Assembly (NCBI GenBank): GCA_030632175.1
Contig: DAOVVG010000068.1
Location: forward strand, 1 to 9,732
DNA: 9,732 bases
From: Gammaproteobacteria bacterium
Lineage (GTDB): Bacteria; Pseudomonadota; Gammaproteobacteria; UBA9214
Direction: 5' to 3'
The notes under the pieces are model-generated. The model was given only the letters and a program-made list of their open reading frames with translations, was not told the origin of the DNA and did not search any database. Position numbers and translations under genes: made by a program. This document shows, in pieces, positions 1 to 5,881 of the stretch (position 1 is its first letter; every line of letters begins with the position of its first letter).

Positions 1-1
1 C

Positions 2-745
2 CTTTTCGGTACCATCCACTCGGAAGATCCGGAGGTGCTGAAACTGGCACAGCCGGTTCAGCAGGCAATTGATCGCTCCGACACGGTGGTGCTGGAAATG
101 TTGCTGGATGTGGAAGCCATGATGTATTCCAGTGTTGCCATGTTGATGCCGGATGGTCGTGTCCTGTCCGGTATTATTGGTGAGCCGTTGTTCCAGCAGA
201 CGGCCCTGGCGATACAGTCACGTGGTATCCCGGAGATTGTGCTTGAGCGTATGAAGCCGTGGGCGGCTGCCGTGACATTGTCGATGCCGGCGTCAAAGAC
301 CGGTCAGGTGCTGGATATGATGCTCTATCAAAATGCCTTGCAACAGGGCAAGGTCGTGCATGGACTGGAAACCATCCAGGAACAGTTGAACGTGTTTGAG
401 TCACTTTCCGAGGCAGACCAGATTTCCATGCTTGAAGAGGCGGTTGAAAATTTCCCTGATCTGGATGCCATGTATGCAGACTTGCTGGATGCCTACAAGC
501 AGCGTGACCTCGCTGGCCTGATGGCGCTGAATGAGGCATCTATGAAAGCGGGTGATCCGCAGCTTGCCGATGAGTTTCAGCAACGCCTTATCATAGACAG
601 AAATCACCGTATGTCAGAGCGGATGCAACAGTATTTGCAGCAGGGCAAGGTGTTTGTTGCGGTCGGCGCGTTGCATCTTCCGGGAGAGGACGGTCTGTTG
701 AACCTGTTGGAACAACAGGGCTATACAGTCAGGCGGGTGTATTAG
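2..745 (+). CDS. TraB/GumN-family protein, C-terminal part (5' end outside window)
   Basis: The reading frame is open from base 2, so the gene starts before the window; 247 codons are visible and the GTG at 35 is not taken as the start. The first visible residues read LFGTIHSEDP, the first GxxH motif (GTIH) of the TraB/GumN/TIKI family. The second is near the C-terminus, in VAVGALHLPGEDGLLNLL, and is preceded by the family's RN..M...M region (RNHRMSERM). Family members are about 280-300 residues, so roughly 40-50 N-terminal residues, probably including a signal peptide or lipoprotein leader, are missing. The family is proposed to be metal-dependent and protease-like because animal TIKI proteins use the two GxxH motifs; the role of the bacterial members is not established. 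The gene is convergent with pyrC, and a hairpin repeat begins 13 bases after its stop. Confidence 0.85.
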   Translation, partial: LFGTIHSEDPEVLKLAQPVQQAIDRSDTVVLEMLLDVEAMMYSSVAMLMPDGRVLSGIIGEPLFQQTALAIQSRGIPEIVLERMKPWAAAVTLSMPASKTGQVLDMMLYQNALQQGKVVHGLETIQEQLNVFESLSEADQISMLEEAVENFPDLDAMYADLLDAYKQRDLAGLMALNEASMKAGDPQLADEFQQRLIIDRNHRMSERMQQYLQQGKVFVAVGALHLPGEDGLLNLLEQQGYTVRRVY

Positions 746-758
746 TCAGTCATTGTAG

Positions 759-784
759 GATGGGTAAAGCGCAGCGTACCCATC
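759..784. repeat. Palindromic interspersed repeat, copy 1 (possible terminator of the TraB-like gene)
   Basis: GATGGGTA (759-766) and TACCCATC (777-784) form a perfect 8-bp stem around the 10-base loop AAGCGCAGCG. The same stem, with one G-U change, recurs at 5794-5825. Similar GGATGGGT...ACCCATCC elements are, from memory, scattered between genes in many proteobacteria. Lying 13 bases after the TraB-like stop and with a T-run (812-817) further on, it could aid 3' end formation, but the T-run is not adjacent to the stem. Confidence 0.7.
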
Positions 785-825
785 ATGTAGTGAAATGGAG
801 ATTTTTTAATTGAGTGAAAAAGTGA

Positions 826-890
826 ATCCCTTCTCCTTTATGCCCGGTGCTTAATCGGGTACTTCGGGAGAAGGCCGGGATGAGGGGATA
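826..890 (+). repeat. C/G-arm stem-loop repeat, copy A
   Basis: An outer 8-bp stem pairs CCTTCTCC (829-836) with GGAGAAGG (867-874). Inside it CCCGGT (843-848) pairs with ATCGGG (854-859) around a 5-base loop, giving a nested hairpin. A tail of the type CCGGGATGAGGGGATA follows the G-rich arm. The general plan (C-rich arm, loop, G-rich arm, then a GGG-TGAGGGG tail) is that of a common proteobacterial intergenic repeat. There is no coding potential. Confidence 0.65.
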
Positions 891-913
891 TAAATTAAGC
901 AGTTATCTTATTC

Positions 914-955
914 TATCCCCTCTCCCCAACCCTCCCCCTGAGGGGGAGGGGGCTT
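914..955 (-). repeat. C/G-arm stem-loop repeat, copy B (inverted); likely pyrC 3' hairpin
   Basis: CCCTCCCCC (930-938) and GGGGGAGGG (942-950) form a perfect 9-bp stem with a TGA loop. Read on the minus strand, the G-rich arm is followed by a GTTGGGGAGAGGGGATA tail that matches the tail of copy A, so A and B are an inverted pair; TATCCCCTC (914-922) is the exact reverse complement of 882-890. The hairpin begins about 15 bases after the pyrC stop on the minus strand. It probably serves as the 3' end of that transcript, though no U-tract follows it. Confidence 0.65.
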
Positions 956-965
956 AATCAGTCAG

Positions 966-2009
966 TTAGTCGGTTGATCCGGCTTTTACCTGCCAGTGCA
1001 GTGTCTCGCCGGCAAACAACGGTACCAGTGCAGAACCCATCAACGGGTAACTGTCCGGTACCTGCCAGTCTTTTTTCACCAGGGTGATTTGGTCCGTGTT
1101 ACGCGGCAGTCCGTAAAAGTCGGCACCAAAGTGGCTGGCAAAGCCTTCCAGTTGTTGCAGTGCATCGGCGTCTTCAAACGCCTGTGCATACAGTTCCAGC
1201 GCGGCATGCGCGGTGTAGATACCCGCGCAGCCACAGGCGGATTCCTTGCGTTCACGTGTGTGCGGCGCACTGTCGGTACCGAGGAAGAATTTCCTGTTGC
1301 CACTGATTGCCGCGGCCAGTAGTGCCTCGCGGTGTAACTCTCGTTTCAGTACCGGCAGGCAGTAGCTGTGCGGCTGCAGACCGCCTTTGAACATGGCATT
1401 ACGGTTTAGCAGCAGATGATGAGCGGTAATGGTGGCAGCGACCGTGTCCGGTGCGCTGCTGACAAATTGAACGCCTTCACGCGTCGTGACATGTTCCAGT
1501 ACTACCTTGAGTTGCGGGAATCTCTGGGTCAGCGGTTGCAGATGCCGGTCGATGAAGACCTGTTCGCGATCAAAGACGTCAATTTCGGGGTCGGTGACTT
1601 CAGCGTGTACCAGCAACGGCAGGCCCTGTTCTTCCATGCTTTCCAGTGCGCCCCAGGTTTTGCTGATCTCTGTTACACCGGCCGCGGAATTGGTGGTGGC
1701 GCCGGCCGGATACAGTTTGACTGCCTGTACCCTGTTACTGGCCTGTGCCTCGATAATGTCGTCTGCCGTGGTCTGGTCGGTCAGGTACAGGGTCATCAGT
1801 GGCGTGAAGTGCACGCCATCGGGTACGGCCGCAAGGATACGCTGGTGGTAGGCAAGTGCCTGCTTCGTCGTGGTAACCGGCGGTTGCAGGTTTGGCATGA
1901 TGATAGCGCGTGCAAACTGCCTTGCCGTGTGCGGTATGACAGTCGTTAGTGCATCGGTGTCGCGCACATGCAGGTGCCAGTCGTCCGGTCGTGTCAGTGT
2001 CAGTTCCAT
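966..2009 (-). CDS. pyrC: Dihydroorotase, type II
   Basis: Cytoplasmic zinc amidohydrolase that cyclises N-carbamoyl-aspartate to dihydroorotate, step three of pyrimidine synthesis. The 347 residues match the length of E. coli PyrC, and all metal and active-site residues are present at a constant offset of four from the E. coli numbers: His12 and His14 in WHLHVRD, the carboxylated Lys98 in VKLYPAG, His135 in HAE, His173 in LEHVTT and Asp246 in GTDSAPH. The start is well fixed: on the minus strand an in-frame TGA lies two codons upstream of this ATG. The ATG overlaps the last 10 bases of the aminopeptidase gene, so pyrC is probably translated by coupling; the ribosome site is weak (GGA within the upstream gene). 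No PyrR or other pyrimidine-responsive leader can be seen, as expected for a second gene in an operon. Confidence 0.97.
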   Translation of the reverse strand: MELTLTRPDDWHLHVRDTDALTTVIPHTARQFARAIIMPNLQPPVTTTKQALAYHQRILAAVPDGVHFTPLMTLYLTDQTTADDIIEAQASNRVQAVKLYPAGATTNSAAGVTEISKTWGALESMEEQGLPLLVHAEVTDPEIDVFDREQVFIDRHLQPLTQRFPQLKVVLEHVTTREGVQFVSSAPDTVAATITAHHLLLNRNAMFKGGLQPHSYCLPVLKRELHREALLAAAISGNRKFFLGTDSAPHTRERKESACGCAGIYTAHAALELYAQAFEDADALQQLEGFASHFGADFYGLPRNTDQITLVKKDWQVPDSYPLMGSALVPLFAGETLHWQVKAGSTD

Positions 2010-3517
2010 GTGTCATCCATTACAGACTGTTGCAGCAACAGGTTCAGTGTATAACGAACGCCGAAGCCGGTGGTGTCAGTCGGGATATGCCCGAGTCCGC
2101 CCTTGTGGTTGCTGGCGGCAAGGTCCACGTGTACCCAGTGAGTTTTCTTGTCGACAAAACGCTTCAGGAAGCGTGCTGCAAGGATATGGTCAGCATCACC
2201 TTCCAGGGTGCACTGCAGGGTGTCGGCAACTGTAGACTTCAGGGATTCGTCAAAGTCCTTGTCGAGCGGAAAAGGCCATACCCGTTCGCCGCTGTTGCGC
2301 CCGGCCTCTGTTAGCGGGCCATGCAGGGCATCCCGGTTGCTGAATACGCCGCTGTAGCGTGAGGATAATGAATAAATGCAGGCCCCTGTCAGGGTGGCGT
2401 AATCAATCATGAGATACGGCTTGCCCTTGCTCGCCAGAGCGAGCGTGTCAGCCAGCACCATGCGCCCCTCGGCATCGGTGTGTTTTACCTCGATGCTGGT
2501 GCCGTTACTGGCGATGACAACGTCATTGGGTTTGTAGGCGCGACTGCCAATGTGGTTTTCCGCCAGTGCCAGCCAGCAGTCAACCGGATGGTCATAGTCA
2601 AGGCGCGAAAGTGCCAACAGGGTTCCCAGCGCGACGGCACTCCCTTGCATGTCTTCATGCATACCGTTCATGTAGCGAGCCGGTTTGACATTGACGCCAC
2701 CGGTGTCAAAGCAAATGCCCTTGCCAACCAGTGCCAGCTTGCGGCCACCGCGTTTCTTTGGCCGATAACTTAAATGAACAATGCCGGCATCATCGACCGG
2801 ACTGCCCTGGGAGACAGCGAGAAAGGCGCCTGCCTGTTCGCGTGCCAGTGCCTTTGAACCCAGAAACTTCATGGTCCAGCCTTCTTTGGCAGCCAGCTGT
2901 CTGATAAATTTCCGGTAGAGGGTGGGCGTCAGCTCGTTCGGGGGCAGGGCAGCCAGCCAGCGAGCGAGGTGGTTGCCTGCGATCTCGGCCTGCACCGGTG
3001 CCAGGTCGACCGTTTCTTTCAGACCGTAAATATCAATCTGTTTGAGTGCAGCGGGCTTGTCGGCGTCAGACTTGAAGCTGGGCATCTGGCAAACCGAGGC
3101 CAGCAGTGCCGCTGTCATCGCTTCCAGCAGTCCGGCAGCCGTTGCCTGTGGAAAGCCTGCAATGTGCAGTAGCAGGGAAGCCGGGTTCTGTGTGCCAGCT
3201 GCGGCGGCAAGTTCGCGGGCAATGGTCAGGCACTCAAAGGTACTGGCTTCGGCATCCATGGCTTGCAGCAGTACACGGGTGCCGCGTTTGTTGGGCAGGT
3301 CTGTCGACAGGCAGGCATGGTCGCCGGGTTGGCGCTGCAGGTGCTGGTAACGTGGCTTCAGCACGTCAGCATAAGCCAGCATGTCCCACGCAGCCTTGCC
3401 GGGTTTCTCGGGAACGATGATCAGGGCGACCTGCCGGGCATCGATCTGCTGTGGCTGAGGGTTCTTTAAGTATTGATTTAACTTGATATTTTCAGAGTGT
3501 TTGTAGGGGATATGCAT
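2000..3517 (-). CDS. Leucyl aminopeptidase family protein (peptidase family M17)
   Basis: Predicted cytosolic di-metal aminopeptidase that removes N-terminal residues from peptides. At 505 residues it is close to PepA length. The C-terminal catalytic domain begins near residue 255, and every active-site residue aligns with E. coli PepA at an offset of four: Lys266 and Asp271 in VGKGICFDTGG, Lys278, Asp289 in HEDM, and Asp348, Glu350 and Arg352 in HTDAEGR. The family signature is normally NTDAEGRL; here it reads HTDAEGRM, and the N-terminal 250 residues do not resemble PepA closely, so this is a divergent M17 branch and no gene symbol is given. A PepA-like role in DNA binding (XerCD, carAB control) should not be assumed. 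The first in-frame ATG was chosen; an AAGG 13 bases upstream is a modest ribosome site. The gene is first in a unit with pyrC. Confidence 0.9.
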   Translation of the reverse strand: MHIPYKHSENIKLNQYLKNPQPQQIDARQVALIIVPEKPGKAAWDMLAYADVLKPRYQHLQRQPGDHACLSTDLPNKRGTRVLLQAMDAEASTFECLTIARELAAAAGTQNPASLLLHIAGFPQATAAGLLEAMTAALLASVCQMPSFKSDADKPAALKQIDIYGLKETVDLAPVQAEIAGNHLARWLAALPPNELTPTLYRKFIRQLAAKEGWTMKFLGSKALAREQAGAFLAVSQGSPVDDAGIVHLSYRPKKRGGRKLALVGKGICFDTGGVNVKPARYMNGMHEDMQGSAVALGTLLALSRLDYDHPVDCWLALAENHIGSRAYKPNDVVIASNGTSIEVKHTDAEGRMVLADTLALASKGKPYLMIDYATLTGACIYSLSSRYSGVFSNRDALHGPLTEAGRNSGERVWPFPLDKDFDESLKSTVADTLQCTLEGDADHILAARFLKRFVDKKTHWVHVDLAASNHKGGLGHIPTDTTGFGVRYTLNLLLQQSVMDDTWN

Positions 3518-3621
3518 GCTTTTTGCCTTGACCTGTTAACGCAAAACGCTGATCATATCGCGCTTGCTGTGTTTCGGATACCGCTGTTTCCTTGAAATTC
3601 AGGGAGATGGGCTATTATGAA

Positions 3622-3641
3622 GGCCTGCGGGCCGCTTTTTT
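3622..3641 (+). terminator. Weak GC hairpin followed by six T in the pdhA leader (possible attenuator)
   Basis: GGCC-TGCG-GGCC (3622-3633) can fold into a 4-bp stem with a 4-base loop, and after GC a run of six T follows (3636-3641). The stem is short for an intrinsic terminator. It lies just downstream of the candidate pdhA promoter, so if real it would act as an early stop or pause site. Confidence 0.25.
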
Positions 3642-3643
3642 GC

Positions 3644-3686
3644 ACGGGAAACCGGTGTGCCCTGTCGTGGCGGTGTGTTTTCCCGT
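3644..3686 (+). promoter_or_regulatory. Spaced inverted repeat in the pdhA 5' leader
   Basis: ACGGGAAA (3644-3651) and TTTCCCGT (3679-3686) are perfect 8-base reverse complements separated by 27 bases, ending 49 bases before the pdhA start codon. They could form a leader RNA stem or mark two half-sites. No known operator was recognised, and chance is possible. Confidence 0.35.
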
Positions 3687-3735
3687 CGTTAAGAGAAGAT
3701 CTTCAGGATTTCCATACATATTTTAAAGACAGATT

Positions 3736-4728
3736 ATGAAAGACACAGATAAAAAACGCGTGTTACGTGAAATGTTGTTTGCCCGCCGCTTCGAAGAGCG
3801 CTGCTATGAAGCCTATGTCGAGCGTAACATCGGCGGTTTTCTGCACCTCTATCCGGGCGAGGAAGCCTGTGCCTTCGGTGTGCTGGAAGCGGCAAAGCCC
3901 GGGCATGATTATGTGATCACCAGTTATCGCGATCATGTACATGCCATCAAGTCTGGCTCCGACCCCAAAAAAGTCATGGCCGAACTGTTTGCCAAGGAGA
4001 CCGGTGTCAGCAAGGGCCGTGGCGGTTCCATGCATATTTTTGATGTCGCCAACCGTTTTATGGGCGGTTATGCCCTGGTCGGCGGACCTTTTCCACTGGC
4101 TGCGGGGATAGCCAAGGGTATCCAGATGCAGGGTGGTGACGAGATCTGTATCTGTTTTCTGGGAGATGCGGCCAACAACCAGGGCACCTTCCATGAATCC
4201 CTGAACATGGCCAAGATCTGGAACCTGCCGGTGCTGTACGTGTGTGAAAACAATCTTTACGGAATTGGCACCCGCATTGACCGGTCAACAGCCGTGATCG
4301 ATCAGTACAAACGTGTCTCCGGCTACAACATCCCGTCAGCCCAGGAAGATGGTCAGGACTTTGACCTGGTGTACAAGGCGGCGAACAAGGCGATCAAGCA
4401 TGTGCGCGCCGGCAAAGGCCCGTATTTTCTGGAGTTGATGACCTACCGTTATCGGGGCCACTCCATGTCGGACTCCAATGCCTACCGCGCCAAAACAGAA
4501 GAACGTATGTGGAGTGGTCGTGATCCGGTCATCATGTTGCGCGACCGGCTGATTGAATCAGGTGCGTTGACCCTTGATGAATACAAGGAAATGGACACAG
4601 CAATCCTTGACGAAATTGAAGACGAAGTGATTCGCTATGCGGCCGAGTCGCCAGAGCCGCATATGTCTGAAGTCGAGAAATTTGTGCTGGCAGAAAATGA
4701 CCCCTGGGTCAAAGGCGGGGTGCAGTAA
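3736..4728 (+). CDS. pdhA: Pyruvate dehydrogenase E1 component, alpha subunit
   Basis: Thiamine-diphosphate subunit of the E1 heterotetramer that decarboxylates pyruvate and reductively acetylates the lipoyl domain of E2. The 330 residues are usual for bacterial E1 alpha. Seen in order: HLYPGEEA (37-44), the YRDHVHA loop (64-70), GRGGSMH (94-100), the ThDP/Mg motif from GDA at 143-145 to NN at 172-173, and the TYRYRGHSMSD loop (236-246) with the conserved His242. The ThDP motif has Ala where GDG is usual; the Mg-binding Asp144 is kept. Wording such as ELFAKETG and ENNLYGIGT recalls cyanobacterial and plastid PDH. The stop overlaps the pdhB start (TAATG), indicating translational coupling. The ribosome site is poor (AAAGACAG). 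An acetoin or branched-chain dehydrogenase is a less likely alternative. Confidence 0.92.
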   Translation: MKDTDKKRVLREMLFARRFEERCYEAYVERNIGGFLHLYPGEEACAFGVLEAAKPGHDYVITSYRDHVHAIKSGSDPKKVMAELFAKETGVSKGRGGSMHIFDVANRFMGGYALVGGPFPLAAGIAKGIQMQGGDEICICFLGDAANNQGTFHESLNMAKIWNLPVLYVCENNLYGIGTRIDRSTAVIDQYKRVSGYNIPSAQEDGQDFDLVYKAANKAIKHVRAGKGPYFLELMTYRYRGHSMSDSNAYRAKTEERMWSGRDPVIMLRDRLIESGALTLDEYKEMDTAILDEIEDEVIRYAAESPEPHMSEVEKFVLAENDPWVKGGVQ

Positions 4729-5708
4729 TGGCTGACATCATGATGTGGGAAGCGATCATGCGCGCCCATGATGAAGAGATGGCAAATGATCCGATGGTCA
4801 TTGCCATGGGCGAGGATATTGGCGTCGTTGGCGGGACCTACAAGGCCACTATGGGTCTGTATGACAAGTACGGCGAACAGCGTGTTATCGATACGCCGAT
4901 TTCCGAAAACGGTTATACCGGCCTTGGTATTGGCGCCTCTTTTCTTGGCGTACGCCCGATTATTGAAATTATGTCAGTGAACTTTGCCTGGCTTGCCATG
5001 GACCAGATTTTCAATACCGCTGCCAAGGTGCGCTATATGTCCGGCGGACAGCTGCAGGCCCCGGTCGTTATTCGTTCGCCGGGTGGTACCGCGCATCAAC
5101 TGGGGTCGCAGCATTCAGCGCGTATGGAGAAGGTGTTCATGGGGGTTGCCGGCCTGCGTGTGGTGACACCATCCAATCCGCGACAGGCCTACGGCTTGTT
5201 GAAATCGGCCGTGCGTTGCAATGATCCGGTGTTTATTAATGAACACGAGCTCATGTACAACATGCGGGGTGATGTGTCGGAAGAGGAATATTTTCACCCG
5301 CTGGAAGGTTCGGAAGTTGCCCGCGAGGGCAAGGATGTCACCCTGTTTGGCTATAACATTTCCGTGCACTGGTGCCTGAAGGCTGCCGGGCTGTTGTCAA
5401 AACATCATGGCATAGAAGCGGAAGTTGTTGACCTGTTTGCGCTTAGTCCGCTGGACCGGGAAGGTATTCGCAACTCGGTCAGCAAGACGCATCGCGCCGT
5501 GATCGTTGAAGAGGCGGAGCCGGCGGTTGGTGTGGGTGCGGAAGTGATGGCGATTATCAATGAGGAGTGTTTCTTTGAACTGGACGCTGCACCCGTGCGT
5601 GTTTCTGCGCTGAATGTGCCGATTCCCTATAACCATGCCATGGAAAAGGCTGCCCTGCCCGATGAGAATGATGTCGTGCAGGCAGTGCGGAACATGTTTG
5701 GTATCTGA
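4728..5708 (+). CDS. pdhB: Pyruvate dehydrogenase E1 component, beta subunit
   Basis: Partner of PdhA in the E1 heterotetramer; it supplies the glutamate that activates the thiamine cofactor and the binding face for E2. The 326 residues match the family. Visible motifs are MGEDIGVVGGTYKAT (27-41), DTPISENGYTG (55-65) with the activating Glu60, the MDQIFNTAAKVRYMSGGQ region (91-108), RSPGG (116-120), and SQHSAR (127-132) with the conserved His129. The C-terminal transketolase domain ends near residue 326. ENGYTGLGIGAS, GGxxxQLGSQHS and the LMYN segment resemble cyanobacterial and plastid E1 beta more than the ISEMGFAG type usual in other bacteria. The ATG shares its A with the pdhA TAA, and a GGGG seven bases upstream may serve as ribosome site. 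A palindrome starts on its stop codon. Confidence 0.94.
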   Translation: MADIMMWEAIMRAHDEEMANDPMVIAMGEDIGVVGGTYKATMGLYDKYGEQRVIDTPISENGYTGLGIGASFLGVRPIIEIMSVNFAWLAMDQIFNTAAKVRYMSGGQLQAPVVIRSPGGTAHQLGSQHSARMEKVFMGVAGLRVVTPSNPRQAYGLLKSAVRCNDPVFINEHELMYNMRGDVSEEEYFHPLEGSEVAREGKDVTLFGYNISVHWCLKAAGLLSKHHGIEAEVVDLFALSPLDREGIRNSVSKTHRAVIVEEAEPAVGVGAEVMAIINEECFFELDAAPVRVSALNVPIPYNHAMEKAALPDENDVVQAVRNMFGI

Positions 5709-5725
5709 ATATTTACAAATATTCA
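5706..5725. promoter_or_regulatory. Perfect AT-rich palindrome at the pdhB stop codon
   Basis: TGAATATTT (5706-5714) and AAATATTCA (5717-5725) are perfect reverse complements around AC. The first three bases are the pdhB stop codon. Its 9+2+9 symmetry is typical of a dimeric regulator's operator, and an AT-rich RNA hairpin is also possible. It does not match the operators I know for PdhR, FNR or ArgR. Confidence 0.45.
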
Positions 5726-5747
5726 ATCGTCTGATGGGCGCGCTGTG

Positions 5748-5825
5748 CTTTATCCATCCTGCGGTCTTATGAGTATTGTTGGGTTAACTGCAGGATGGGT
5801 AAAGGAGCAACGCGACGTACCCGTC
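5748..5825. repeat. Inverted pair of palindromic interspersed repeats in the pdh operon (copy 2)
   Basis: The left arm CTTTATCCATCCTGC (5748-5762) pairs over 15 bases (one G-U) with GCAGGATGGGTAAAG (5790-5804), leaving a 27-base loop. The right arm also begins its own hairpin: GATGGGTA (5794-5801) with TACCCGTC (5818-5825), one G-U, the same stem as copy 1 at 759-784. The unit therefore looks like one full copy and one partial copy in opposite orientation, with two mutually exclusive folds. It lies between pdhB and the E2-E3 gene, where such structures may protect upstream mRNA or lower downstream expression. Confidence 0.65.
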
Positions 5826-5881
5826 AGTTGGCAGGATATGGTGAATAGTCGCATTTTCAAGTGTTAAAGGATTGAAGCTTA

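Larger units (their letters stand above)
3518..3735. promoter_or_regulatory. Divergent promoter region between the M17 peptidase gene and pdhA
   Basis: These 218 bases separate two divergent transcription units and should hold both promoters. On the plus strand TTGAAA (3592-3597) and TATTAT (3613-3618) form a candidate promoter with a short 15-base spacer. On the minus strand TATGAT (bases 3557-3552) is a possible -10 without a good -35. A 10-bp palindrome, GAAGATCTTC, lies at 3695-3704. No copy of the E. coli PdhR operator was recognised. No small ORF is convincing. Confidence 0.45.

Noticed and set aside
826..955. CRISPR or integron-type array in the repeat-rich convergent gap
   Set aside because: There are two inverted stem-loop copies with no regular spacers, no direct-repeat series and no cas or integrase gene.
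996..1949. Long plus-strand open frames opposite pyrC (such as 996-1322 and 1416-1949)
   Set aside because: They are antisense to a dihydroorotase with every catalytic residue in place; their translations show no family motif.
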